Origin: Streptomyces violens
GTDB lineage: Bacteria > Actinomycetota > Actinomycetes > Streptomycetales > Streptomycetaceae
DNA: 64,000 nucleotides
Direction: 5' to 3'
Assembly: GCF_000717745.1 (NCBI RefSeq)
Contig: NZ_JOBH01000007.1
Span: 186,001-250,000 of the forward strand
Positions 7,486 through 15,932 of the stretch are shown here, one piece after another. The notes under the pieces are model-generated. The model did no database searches, was not told where the DNA came from, and was given only the letters and a program-made list of their open reading frames with translations. The stretch's first letter is position 1. Each line of letters begins with the position of its first letter. Made by a program: the position numbers and the translations under genes.

Positions 7486-9279
7486 TTGCGCGAGTTCAGC
7501 CTTCCGGCCCTGTACGAGGTCCCCGCGGACGGCAACCTGACGGATCTCATCCGCCGGAATGCCGCGCAGCACCCCGATGTCGCGGTCATCGGCCGCAAGG
7601 TCGCCGGCCAGTGGCAGGACGTCACCGCCGCCGCGTTCCTCGCCGAGGTGCGCGCCGTGGCCAAGGGCCTGATCGCCTCCGGTATCGGTCCCGGCGACCG
7701 CATCGGCCTGATGTCCCGCACCCGCTACGAGTGGACGCTGCTGGACTTCGCCATCTGGAGCGCGGGCGCGGTCACCGTCCCCGTCTACGAGACCAGCTCC
7801 CCCGAGCAGATCCAGTGGATTCTGGGCGACTCCGGCGCGGTGGCCTGCCTGGTGGAGACCCCCGCGCACGAGGCCGCGGTGGAGTCCGTGCGCGACCGGC
7901 TCCCGGCGCTCGCCAACATCTGGCAGATCGAGCGGGACGCGATAGCCCGGCTGCACGCCGCGGGCGACGGGATGCCGGACGAGGAGGTGGATGCGCGCAG
8001 CGCCCTCGCCGACGCCGACTCCCCCGCCACGATCGTCTACACCTCCGGCACGACGGGCCGCCCCAAGGGCTGCGTCCTCAGCCACCGCGCGTTCTTCGCC
8101 GAGTGCGGCAACGTCGTCGAGCGGCTGCGCCCCCTCTTCCGTACCGGCGACTCCTCCGTCCTCCTCTTCCTCCCGGTCGCGCACGTCTTCGGGCGACTGG
8201 TCGAGGTCGCCTCGGTCATGGCCCCCATCAAGCTCGGCCATGTCGCGGACATCAAGCACCTCACCGACGAACTGGCCGCGTTCAAGCCGACGATGGTGCT
8301 CGGCGTCCCGCGCGTCTTCGAGAAGGTCTACAACACCGCGCGGGCGAAGGCGCAGGCCGACGGCAAGGGCAAGATCTTCGACAAGGCCGCGGACACCGCG
8401 ATCGCCTACAGCCGCGCGCTGGACACCCCGGCCGGCCCGTCGATGAGCCTGAAGCTGAAGTACAAGGTCTTCGACCGGTTGGTCTACGGCAAGCTGCGCG
8501 CCGTGCTCGGCGGCCGCGCCACGCACGCGATCTCCGGCGGCGCGCCGCTGGGCGAGCGGCTCGGCCACTTCTACCGCGGCATCGGCTTCACGGTCCTGGA
8601 GGGTTACGGCCTGACCGAGTCCTGCGCCGCCACCGCCTTCAACCCCTGGGACCGGCAGAAGATCGGCACGGTCGGCCAGCCGCTCCCCGGCTCCGTCGTC
8701 CGCATCGCCGACGACGGTGAGGTCCTGCTGCACGGCGAGCACCTCTTCACCACGTACTGGAACAACGAACAGGCCACCGCGGACGCGCTGTCCGACGGCT
8801 GGTTCCACACCGGCGACATCGGCACCCTGGACGAGGACGGCTACCTCGCCATCACCGGGCGCAAGAAGGAGATCCTGGTGACGGCCGGCGGCAAGAACGT
8901 CGCCCCCGCCGTCATCGAGGACCGCATCCGGGCGCACTCGCTGGTCGCCGAGTGCATGGTCGTCGGCGACGGCCGGCCCTTCGTCGGCGCGCTGGTCACC
9001 CTGGACGAGGAGTTCCTGCCGCGCTGGGCCACCGAGCACGGCAAGGTGGGCAAGAGCGCCGCCGAACTGGCCGAGGACCCGGAGCTGCTGGCCGCGGTCC
9101 AGCGCGCGGTGGACGACGGCAACGCGGCGGTCTCGCGCGCCGAGTCGGTACGCAAGTTCCGCGTCCTGCCGACCCAGTTCACCGAGGAGTCGGGGCATGT
9201 CACCCCGTCCCTGAAGCTCAAGCGCAATGTGGTCGCGAAGGACTTCGCCGAGGACATCGAGGCGTTGTACCGGGGCTGA
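7486..9279 (+). CDS. long-chain acyl-CoA synthetase (AMP-dependent, FadD15-like)
   Basis: The 597-residue cytoplasmic or membrane-associated enzyme activates fatty acids to acyl-AMP and then acyl-CoA. It shows the AMP-binding P-loop YTSGTTGRPKG near residue 184, the LEGYGLTES motif, then DGWFHTGDIG and GRKKEILVTAGGKNVAP with the catalytic Lys region of the C-terminal domain. Length fits FadD15-type long-chain synthetases. I accept TTG 7486 because GAGGAG lies eight bases upstream and the protein begins with the normal REFSLPALYEV. Transcription probably ends at the hairpin 9298-9329. A candidate operator lies upstream. Confidence 0.92.
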   Translation: MREFSLPALYEVPADGNLTDLIRRNAAQHPDVAVIGRKVAGQWQDVTAAAFLAEVRAVAKGLIASGIGPGDRIGLMSRTRYEWTLLDFAIWSAGAVTVPVYETSSPEQIQWILGDSGAVACLVETPAHEAAVESVRDRLPALANIWQIERDAIARLHAAGDGMPDEEVDARSALADADSPATIVYTSGTTGRPKGCVLSHRAFFAECGNVVERLRPLFRTGDSSVLLFLPVAHVFGRLVEVASVMAPIKLGHVADIKHLTDELAAFKPTMVLGVPRVFEKVYNTARAKAQADGKGKIFDKAADTAIAYSRALDTPAGPSMSLKLKYKVFDRLVYGKLRAVLGGRATHAISGGAPLGERLGHFYRGIGFTVLEGYGLTESCAATAFNPWDRQKIGTVGQPLPGSVVRIADDGEVLLHGEHLFTTYWNNEQATADALSDGWFHTGDIGTLDEDGYLAITGRKKEILVTAGGKNVAPAVIEDRIRAHSLVAECMVVGDGRPFVGALVTLDEEFLPRWATEHGKVGKSAAELAEDPELLAAVQRAVDDGNAAVSRAESVRKFRVLPTQFTEESGHVTPSLKLKRNVVAKDFAEDIEALYRG

Positions 9280-9297
9280 TGCCGTAGAGGTACGACA

Positions 9298-9329
9298 GGT
9301 GGCCGGTCCGGGACTCCGGGCCGGCCACC
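9298..9329. terminator. bidirectional hairpin terminator
   Basis: GGTGGCCGG at 9298-9306 pairs perfectly with CCGGCCACC at 9321-9329, with further GC pairing inside the loop. It lies between the convergent acyl-CoA synthetase and glycosyltransferase genes and is followed by TTGTCG on the plus strand. Confidence 0.7.
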
Positions 9330-9342
9330 TTGTCGTCAGGTG

Positions 9343-10485
9343 CTACAGCAGCTCCTTCAGGCGCTCCGCCAGCAGGTCCCAGCGCCACTTCTCCTCGACC
9401 CAGGCGCGGCCGCGCTCGCCCATGCGGCGGCGCAGGTCCGGGTCCTGGAGGAGGGGAATGATGCGGTCGGCGGCAGCGGCCGGGGAGCCGCCCGGCACCA
9501 CCCAGCCGGTCTCGCCGTCCAGCACCGCGTCCGGGGCTCCGCCGGAGTCGCCCGCCACGACCGGCAGTCCGGTGGCGGACGCCTCCAGGTAGACGATGCC
9601 CAGGCCCTCCACGTCCAGGCCGCCGCGCCGGGTGCGGCAGGGCATCGCGAAGACGTCGCCCGCGCCGTAGTGCGCGGGCAGCTCCTCCCAGGGGACGGCG
9701 CCGGTGAAGTACACGTCGTCGGCGACGCCGCGGGTCTCCGCGAGGGCGCGCAGGTCCTTCTCGTACGGGCCGCCGCCGACGATCAGCAGGGCCGCGTCCG
9801 GCACCGCCTCGCGGATCCGGGGCAGAGCCTCGATCAGGGTGTCCTGGCCCTTGCGCGGCACGAGCCGGGACACGCACACCACGACCGGGCGGCCGGCGAG
9901 CCCCAGGCGGGCCCGTACCTGATAGCCGCCGGAGCCGGGGTGGAAGGTCTCCTCGTCCACGCCGGGCGGCAGTTGGACCATCCGCCCGGCGGCCGCGGGG
10001 GTCAGCGCCCGCGCGATCCGGGAGCGGGTGTACTCGCCCAGGTACGTGATCGTGTCCGTGCCCTCGCCGATCCGCCGCAGCAGCTCCCGCGAGCCCGGGA
10101 GCTGTGCCCAGCCCGCCTCGTGGCCGTGCGTGGTGGCCACGATCCGGCGCGCGCCCGCCTTGCGCAGCGCGGGCGCCATCAGGCCGAGCGGGGCCGCGGC
10201 GCCGAACCACACCGACGTACAGCCGTGTTCGCGCAGCAGGGCCGCTGCGCGGCGGGTGACGCGGGGGGTGGGCAGCAGCATCGTGGTGCGGTCCCGGACG
10301 ACGGGGTACGGCTGCTCGGCGTCGAACGCCGCCGTCGCCGCGAGGCCGTCCGCGCTGCGCTTCCAGGTCGACGCGTAGACGACGACCTGCTCCGGGTCGA
10401 GGCGGAGGGCCATGCTGTGCAGGAATGCCTGGATTCCGCCGGGGCGGGGCGGGAAGTCGTTGGTGACGATCAGGGTCTTGTCCAT
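9343..10485 (-). CDS. GT4 glycosyltransferase, PimB'-like mannosyltransferase
   Basis: The 380-residue GT-B enzyme begins MDKTLIVTNDFPPRPGGIQAF, nearly the N-terminal signature of actinobacterial PimB', which adds mannose from GDP-mannose to phosphatidylinositol monomannoside. The donor-site motif is present as VCVSRLVPRKGQDTLIEALP and the GT4 E-x7-E motif as EGLGIVYLEASATGLPVV. I expect it to act on the inner face of the membrane. The start is ATG 10485; no Shine-Dalgarno is evident, so translation may be leaderless. A perfect 8+8 inverted repeat spans the start codon (10479-10496). The specific acceptor is inference from N-terminal similarity. Confidence 0.85.
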   Translation of the reverse strand: MDKTLIVTNDFPPRPGGIQAFLHSMALRLDPEQVVVYASTWKRSADGLAATAAFDAEQPYPVVRDRTTMLLPTPRVTRRAAALLREHGCTSVWFGAAAPLGLMAPALRKAGARRIVATTHGHEAGWAQLPGSRELLRRIGEGTDTITYLGEYTRSRIARALTPAAAGRMVQLPPGVDEETFHPGSGGYQVRARLGLAGRPVVVCVSRLVPRKGQDTLIEALPRIREAVPDAALLIVGGGPYEKDLRALAETRGVADDVYFTGAVPWEELPAHYGAGDVFAMPCRTRRGGLDVEGLGIVYLEASATGLPVVAGDSGGAPDAVLDGETGWVVPGGSPAAAADRIIPLLQDPDLRRRMGERGRAWVEEKWRWDLLAERLKELL

Positions 10486-10496
10486 CGAGATGGACA
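10479..10496. promoter_or_regulatory. inverted repeat over a start codon
   Basis: TGTCCATC-GA-GATGGACA is a perfect 8-base inverted repeat with a two-base centre. The glycosyltransferase ATG lies inside the repeat. It could be a protein-binding site or an RNA hairpin affecting initiation; it may also be coincidence. Confidence 0.35.
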
Positions 10497-10529
10497 GTAC
10501 CGGGTGCGGTCGGTGACCCAGCGACGCGA

Positions 10530-11804
10530 TTACCCGAGTTCTTGGTTCACGTACGTGCGCCACTTCGCCGTGAACTCCGCCGTGGAGAGGTCCAGCTCCT
10601 TGCGCAGTGTGCGGTCCAGGCCGCTCGCGCCCTCCGGGGCCGTCGCCATCGCCCGGTAGAACGATGTCAGGCGGGATTCGCCCCACGTGTCGGCGATCAG
10701 GCGGCAGGCCAGCCAGGCGCCCTCGTACGCGCGGTTCAGGCGGTCGGCGCCCGCGTCGAAGGTGAAGTCCGCGGCGGTCGGCAGCCGCTCCGGCAGGCGG
10801 CCCGCGGCCACCGCGCGGGTCAGTTCGGGCGCGGCGGCGCGCGGCGTGCGCTGCGCCGTGCGGTACGCGGTCCAGTCGGCGAAGCCCTCGGAGAGCCACA
10901 GCGGGGTGGCCGCCGTCGTCACGGCGCGGGTGGCGACATGGGCCGTCTCGTGGGTGAGGACGATCATCCGGCCCAGGGAGCTCAGCTGCCCGTACGCCTG
11001 CGGGTTCACGATCACCCGGTCCGCCGGCGCCCGGTTCGACGCGCCCGCCTCCCCCGTGGTGACGGCCGCGATCCCGGTGTACGCGGAGTCGTCCGAGGAG
11101 CCCAGCAGCTCGGCCATCCGGCGTACCGAGTCCGGCGCCTCGACCACCACCTTGCGCGACCAGCGGCCCGGCCAGGCGTCCGCGACGGCCGGCACCGCGG
11201 CGTCCGTGCGCCGGGCCAGCTCGCGCAGCCGCGCGGCCGGCTGCCCGGTGCCCAGCACCAGGCTGCGCTCGCCGCGTACGAGACGGACCCGGCCCTGGTC
11301 CCAGAGCTGACGCGCCGTCCGCTTCCCGTTCAGCGCGCCGTCGGTGTCCGAGGTGATCCGCCAGTGGCCGTCGCGGCGGGTGAGGGTGAGGTACTGGACG
11401 GCCGTGACGGGCGCGGTGTCGTACCCGGCGAGGCGGTAGCGCAGCCGGACCTCGGCGGCGACGCGGGGGCCGCTGTCCGCCGCGGCGGGCAGCGGGAAGG
11501 CGCCGGTGCGCACGAGGCGGTAGCGCCAGTCGGCGAGCGGCACGCCGCGCAGGTTCCCGAACATCTCCCGCTGCCGGTCCCGGAAGCCGTCCGCCGCCGG
11601 GTCCACCGAAGCCAGGAAGGCGCCTTCGTCGTGGTCGCGGACGGCGGCGGCGCGGGCGTCCAGCACCCGCTGCACGGCTGTACGGTCGGTCACTTCGCGG
11701 GCGGGGCCCCCGCAGCCCGTGAGCACCGCGAGCAGCAGGGCCAGACAGGCCGCCGCCCAGGTCACCGCCGTGTGCCGCCGGTACGGCCGCCGCTTTTCCG
11801 CCAC
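10530..11804 (-). CDS. secreted lipoprotein metalloprotease (gluzincin type)
   Basis: This 424-residue protein starts at GTG 11804 with basic residues, a hydrophobic helix and the lipobox VLTGCGG, so it is probably lipidated and outside the membrane. The middle has an NTF2-like region (VQRVLDARAAAVRDHDEGAFLASVDP). Near the C terminus is a zinc-peptidase site: HETAH at about residues 285-289 and a downstream Glu near 306 in WLSEGFADW, the arrangement of peptidase MA-like gluzincins. It ends in WRTYVNQELG. Its neighbours are cell-wall hydrolases, suggesting envelope work; the substrate is unknown. An imperfect palindrome (11830-11841) lies just upstream of the start. Confidence 0.8.
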   Translation of the reverse strand: MAEKRRPYRRHTAVTWAAACLALLLAVLTGCGGPAREVTDRTAVQRVLDARAAAVRDHDEGAFLASVDPAADGFRDRQREMFGNLRGVPLADWRYRLVRTGAFPLPAAADSGPRVAAEVRLRYRLAGYDTAPVTAVQYLTLTRRDGHWRITSDTDGALNGKRTARQLWDQGRVRLVRGERSLVLGTGQPAARLRELARRTDAAVPAVADAWPGRWSRKVVVEAPDSVRRMAELLGSSDDSAYTGIAAVTTGEAGASNRAPADRVIVNPQAYGQLSSLGRMIVLTHETAHVATRAVTTAATPLWLSEGFADWTAYRTAQRTPRAAAPELTRAVAAGRLPERLPTAADFTFDAGADRLNRAYEGAWLACRLIADTWGESRLTSFYRAMATAPEGASGLDRTLRKELDLSTAEFTAKWRTYVNQELG

Positions 11805-11881
11805 CCGCCGAATCGTACGCGTGAGCGGATACCGGTGGGCAACATTCGGACGCCCGGCAGCCGCTTCCGGCGGGACCGGTC

Positions 11882-12931
11882 TCAGACGCGGGTCACCCCG
11901 GACACCGGCATCATGCCGACCGGGTCGTAGCGCACCTGCGCGCCCGGGTGCGGCGCGTGCACGACCTGCCCGTTGCCCACGTACATCCCGACATGGCTGG
12001 CGTCGGAGCGGTAGATCACGAGGTCGCCGGGGCGGGCCTGGGACAGCGGGACCTGACGGCCGGCGTTCCGCTGCGCCTGCGAGGTACGCGGCAGGGAGAC
12101 CCCGGCCCGGGCGTACGCCCACTGCATCAGCCCGGAGCAGTCGAAGGACCGCGGGCCCGACGCGCCCCATACGTACGGAGCGCCGACCGCCGACCGGGCG
12201 GCGGACACCGCGAGCCCGGACCGGCCGGCGAGCCCCGAGAGTTCGGTGAGCTCCGGGAGCGCGCCGTCGCGGGCGCCGCGCGAGGCGCGGGTGTACGCCG
12301 CCCGGTCGCGCGCGGGCAGCGAGGCGAGCAACCGCCGGGCCGCGCCGAGCTTGCGTTCGACGGCCTCCTTGTGGCGGGCGACGGCGCGCCGGGCCTCCTC
12401 CAGCCGGGCCAGCCGGCCGGCGGCCTCCCGGCGCTGCCGCTGCAGTACCCGCTCGGCGTCCACCAGCCGGTTCAGCCGCCCGGCCTGGGCGGTGCCGAGC
12501 CGGTTCAGGGTCTGCGCCTTGTCGAGGTAGTCGGCGGGGCGCGCGGAGAGCATCAGGGCGAGCGAGGGATCCACGCCGCCGGACCGGTACTGGGCGGCGG
12601 CCATCGCGCCGAGCCGGTCGTGCAGCCGGTTGACCCGTTCCTGGGCGCGGGCCGCGCGGTCCTGAAGGACGGTCACCTGGTCGCGCAGCTCGGTGGTGCG
12701 TTCCTTGGCGCCGTTGTACCGCTCGGTGGCCCGTTCCGCCCGGGCGTAGAGCGCGTCGACGCGCTCTGTGAGCTTCGCGTGGCTCGCGGTCCGGCCGGTG
12801 CCGGTACCGGGGTCGGCGGTCGCGGGGACCGCGGTCAGCGCGGCGGCGGTGGCCGCGGCGGCGGCCGACATCAGGGTGATCCGTGCCGGGCCCTGCGGGC
12901 CGGCCGGTGAGGAACGGCGGTGGGACGCCAC
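11882..12931 (-). CDS. NlpC/P60 (C40) peptidoglycan hydrolase, RipA-like
   Basis: The 349-residue protein begins VASHRRSSPAGPQ with a hydrophobic signal region cleaved near AVPATADP. A long coiled coil follows (about residues 50-215, HAKLTERVDALYARAERATERYNGAKERT), then a C-terminal NlpC/P60 domain with YVWGASGPRSFDCSGLMQWAY (catalytic Cys) and SHVGMYVG (catalytic His). It should cut stem peptides in the cell wall. It is a paralogue of the next gene with the same layout but a more Arg-rich coiled coil. GTG 12931 was chosen because it gives the conserved ASHRR start. The strong terminator at 13061-13099 separates the two, so this gene probably has its own promoter. Confidence 0.9.
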   Translation of the reverse strand: MASHRRSSPAGPQGPARITLMSAAAAATAAALTAVPATADPGTGTGRTASHAKLTERVDALYARAERATERYNGAKERTTELRDQVTVLQDRAARAQERVNRLHDRLGAMAAAQYRSGGVDPSLALMLSARPADYLDKAQTLNRLGTAQAGRLNRLVDAERVLQRQRREAAGRLARLEEARRAVARHKEAVERKLGAARRLLASLPARDRAAYTRASRGARDGALPELTELSGLAGRSGLAVSAARSAVGAPYVWGASGPRSFDCSGLMQWAYARAGVSLPRTSQAQRNAGRQVPLSQARPGDLVIYRSDASHVGMYVGNGQVVHAPHPGAQVRYDPVGMMPVSGVTRV

Positions 12932-13060
12932 GTGAGGCCGCACTCCCTTCCCGTGCAGCCCCTGCCGCCCGGGGCGGGCGGTCGTATCCGGCGACTGCGA
13001 GGGCAGACAGTAATCGGGCCGGTACACCCCGGCCAAAGACCTCCGAACCCGCACAAAAAT

Positions 13061-13099
13061 CCGCCTCGCCGGTGACTGCGCAGGTCACCGGCGAGGCGG
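13061..13099 (-). terminator. strong intrinsic terminator
   Basis: A perfect 16-base-pair stem (13061-13076 with 13084-13099, loop of seven) is followed on the minus strand by ATTTTTGTG. This T-tract is unusually good for this GC-rich genome. It ends transcription of the upstream NlpC/P60 gene before the second paralogue. Confidence 0.9.
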
Positions 13100-13203
13100 T
13101 AAGTCAGGGGTGGCTGTCGCAATTCCCCCGATCGGGCGGTACGTTCGGACGTTTTCCGGCGTGTCGGGCCGGTCGTCGTCACGCAGCGTCAGCCGCGTAC
13201 ACG

Positions 13204-14226
13204 TCAGACGCGGACGCCGTACATGAAGGGCATGTTGTCCATCGGCTCGAAGCGCACCGCGGCACCGGGCTTGGGTGCGTGCAGCACCTGGTCGTTGCCC
13301 GCGTACAGGCCGATGTGGTGCAGGTCGTCGTAGAACATGACCAGGTCGCCGGGCTTGAGCTGGTCGCGGCCGATCTGGGTGCCGGCGGTCGCCTGCTCCT
13401 GCGAGGTGCGCGGCAGCGACTGCCCCGCCTGCTGGTACGCCCACTGGGTCAGGCCCGAGCAGTCGAACGAGGACGGGCCGGTGGCGCCCCAGACGTAGGG
13501 CGAGCCTATCTTCGTCTTCGCGGCGTTGAGGGCCGCGGCGGCCCGCTGCGAGCTCGGCACCGCGGTGCCGAGGTCGACCCGGCTGTTGGCGCGGTTCGCG
13601 CGCTCCTCCTTGGCCTCGAGCGCCTCGCGCTCCTTGGCGGTGAGGCTGTTGAGCAGCTCCTGCGCCTTGGCGAGCTTGCCCTGGATCTCGTCCTTCTTGT
13701 CACCCAGCGCCTTGCGGGTGTCGGAGAGGTCCTTGATCTTGCCGGCGGCCTCTTCGCGCTGCTGCGACAGGGTGCGCTGCTTGTCCGCGATGACCTTGAG
13801 CTGCGACGCCTGCTTGCCGCTCAACTGGTCGAGGGTGGACGCCTTCTCGAGGTAGGTGTCCGGGTCACCGGAGAGGAAGAGCTGTACCGAGGGGTCGATG
13901 CTGCCGCTGCGGTACTGGCCCGACGCGACGGAACCGATGCCCTTGCGGAGCTTGTTCAGCTCCTCCTGGCCACGGGCGACCTTGTCCTGGAGGCGGTCGA
14001 CCTCCTTCTGCAGCTTCTGCTGGTCCTCCTTGGCACCGTTGTACTTCTCGGTGGCCTGCTCCGCCTGCTCGTAGAGCTTGTCGACCTCGGACTTGACTTC
14101 TTCCTTGGTCGGCTTCGGCGCGGCCTGGGCGGCCTGGGAGGACAGGGCAACCGCAGCGGCGGCGGTCGCGGTGAACACGGTGACGCGCGTGCGGCTCGGC
14201 TGCTTGGGTCGACGGTGGGACGCCAC
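13204..14226 (-). CDS. NlpC/P60 (C40) peptidoglycan hydrolase, second paralogue
   Basis: This 340-residue secreted protein starts MASHRRPKQPSRTRVTVFTA with a signal peptide ending near SQAAQAAPKP. Residues about 45-215 form a Lys, Glu and Gln-rich coiled coil (DKLYEQAEQATEKYNGAKEDQ and AKAQELLNSLTAKEREALE). The C-terminal catalytic domain has YVWGATGPSSFDCSGLTQWAY and HHIGLYAG. The coiled coil probably autoinhibits the peptidase, as known for RipA-type proteins. It has a long leader (14227 to about 14400) whose last part resembles the end of actinobacterial c-di-AMP riboswitches, consistent with control of wall hydrolases by c-di-AMP. An AAGAAGGAG lies before the start. Confidence 0.92.
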   Translation of the reverse strand: MASHRRPKQPSRTRVTVFTATAAAAVALSSQAAQAAPKPTKEEVKSEVDKLYEQAEQATEKYNGAKEDQQKLQKEVDRLQDKVARGQEELNKLRKGIGSVASGQYRSGSIDPSVQLFLSGDPDTYLEKASTLDQLSGKQASQLKVIADKQRTLSQQREEAAGKIKDLSDTRKALGDKKDEIQGKLAKAQELLNSLTAKEREALEAKEERANRANSRVDLGTAVPSSQRAAAALNAAKTKIGSPYVWGATGPSSFDCSGLTQWAYQQAGQSLPRTSQEQATAGTQIGRDQLKPGDLVMFYDDLHHIGLYAGNDQVLHAPKPGAAVRFEPMDNMPFMYGVRV

Positions 14227-14245
14227 GGGGGCGAGCTCCTTCTTC

Positions 14246-14395
14246 CTTCAGCCGCCTACCGGGTGGTGGGGGGAACTGGGGTCCCCGGCTCCGCGTGAAC
14301 GCCGCGGACTCGGCGGTTCCTTCACTGTTCATCCCGGTTGGATGATCAACTGCATGAAGGCTCGGGGCCTGACCTTAGTAACCGAGTTGTGATCG
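14246..14395 (-). promoter_or_regulatory. structured leader resembling the 3' part of a c-di-AMP (ydaO) riboswitch
   Basis: On the minus strand the leader contains GGAACCGCCGAGTCCGCGG, then GAGCCGGGGACCCC and finally ACCCGGTAGGCGGCTGAAGG just before the ribosome site. CCCGGTAGGCGG is a hallmark of the 3' end of ydaO elements before Streptomyces cell-wall hydrolase genes. The internal GGGGTGAAT and CCGAACCC segments I would expect in a full aptamer are not clearly visible, so this may be a divergent, shortened or non-functional version. The next 140 bases up to the NYN gene hold nothing I recognise. Confidence 0.45.
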
Positions 14396-14543
14396 CTTCA
14401 AATCTTCACGGGAAAAAACTTGGCCACATCCGCATCCTTTACCAATATGGCACCGCCCGTAGCAGGTAATTGACGCTCCGAGACCGCCGGAAGGGCCGCG
14501 GAGTGTTCTATCCCACACCTTCCGCACCGCGGCCGACGCCCGT

Positions 14544-15914
14544 TCAGGTACGGGCAAGTCGCTTGAGAAGAAGGGCCGATGCCACCGGGCGGGCTCCCGC
14601 CTTCGCCACGCCGTCGGCCACTTCGCGGTCGGTGGAGACCACGACCACGGGGCGGCCGGGCGGTTCGGCACGTACGAGCTGACGAATCAACTCATCGGCC
14701 GTTACGCCCGGTTTGCTGAAAAGAACCCTTACGCCCCGCGGTGGGGCGAGCAGTACCGGCGCGGCCAGTTCGGCGCCGTCGAAGACACACGTCATCTCGG
14801 CGCCGGTCTGCGCGGCCAGTACGGCCAGCCCGCCCAGCAGCCGGAGCCGCTGCTTGTCCAACGGCATCGTCGGATAGCCGGTCTTGGTGACGTTGTAGCC
14901 GTCCACCACGAGGTGCGCCTGCGGCAGCGCCAGGAGCTGGTCCAGCAGCGCCGGGTCCGTTTCGGACAGGGCGCGCGCCGCGACGTCCTTCGGGGTCATC
15001 CGGCCCGGCTCGACCGCGTCGACCGTGTCGGCGGGATGGACGTTGGCGGGCGGCAGCGCCAGTTCGCGGCGGAGCCCCTGGGCCGCGTCCAGGACGGTGT
15101 CCAGAAGCAGCCGCAGGCGCATGTCCTCGACACTGCGCCCCTCCCGCGCGGCGCGGCGCCCCGCTTCGAGCGCCGATTCCGCCTCCGCGACCCGGGCTTT
15201 GAGCCGGCGCATTTCGCTGTCGGTGGTCGCCTTGTCCGTGGCCGCCGCGGAGCGCAGCGACTCGGTCTCGGTCTCCGCCTTGCGCGCCGCGGCCTGCGCG
15301 CGCTTCACGTCGCTGAGCGCGCTGCGCAGCTTGCGCTGCAGCACGTCGTTCTCCTTGCGCGCCGCTTCGAGGTCGCCTCTCGCCCGGTCGGCCTCGGCTC
15401 GGGACGCCGCCCGCGCCTCGGCCAGCTCCTCCCGCAGCCGGGCGAGCTCCCGCTCGGCCTCCTCGCCGGCCCGCTGTTCGTCCGCGCGCCGGACCTCCTC
15501 GCCCGCGGCGGCGACCAGCTTGGCCCAGCCCGGCGGGCGCAGAACGTACGCCGCCGCCGCGACGTCCTGCGGGTCGGCGGCGGCGGGTGGAGTGCCCTGC
15601 TGCAGGGCCTCGGCCAGTTCGGCCTGCGTCTCGCGCAGCCGGGCCGCGATCCGCTGCCGGAAGACCGGATCGCTCTCCAGCGCCGCGGCCATCGCGTTAC
15701 CCGCGAACTTCACCCGCCGGGATGGCGTAAAACGGGCGTACTGCCGCAGCGGTGGCGGGAGTTCGGCGACCGTCAGGCCGCCGAAGGACTCCGCGGTGAG
15801 CGCCACGACACGGCGCCGCACGCCCTCGGGCAGGGGACGGTCGAGCACTTCGTCGGCCGCACCGGCCTCCGGGTCGCGCTCTTCCCCCTCGTGCCCTTCT
15901 GGACGCTCCACCAC
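14544..15914 (-). CDS. coiled-coil NYN-domain (YacP/PIN-like) putative RNase
   Basis: The 456-residue protein has three parts. The N-terminal helical region (residues 25-150) includes PPPLRQYARFTPSRRVKFAG. A long coiled coil follows (about 150-265, AEEERELARLREELAEARAAS-like pattern). The C-terminal NYN/PIN-like nuclease domain has HLVVDGYNVTKTGYPTMPLDKQR (acidic active site), MTCVFDGAEL and VVVSTDREVADGVAKAGARPV. NYN domains cut or process RNA with metal ions. The zinc-ribbon gene is just upstream on the same strand (18-base gap), so they are cotranscribed. I infer an RNA metabolism role; the target is unknown. Confidence 0.85.
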   Translation of the reverse strand: MVERPEGHEGEERDPEAGAADEVLDRPLPEGVRRRVVALTAESFGGLTVAELPPPLRQYARFTPSRRVKFAGNAMAAALESDPVFRQRIAARLRETQAELAEALQQGTPPAAADPQDVAAAAYVLRPPGWAKLVAAAGEEVRRADEQRAGEEAERELARLREELAEARAASRAEADRARGDLEAARKENDVLQRKLRSALSDVKRAQAAARKAETETESLRSAAATDKATTDSEMRRLKARVAEAESALEAGRRAAREGRSVEDMRLRLLLDTVLDAAQGLRRELALPPANVHPADTVDAVEPGRMTPKDVAARALSETDPALLDQLLALPQAHLVVDGYNVTKTGYPTMPLDKQRLRLLGGLAVLAAQTGAEMTCVFDGAELAAPVLLAPPRGVRVLFSKPGVTADELIRQLVRAEPPGRPVVVVSTDREVADGVAKAGARPVASALLLKRLART

Positions 15915-15932
15915 TGCTGCACCGCTCCGATC

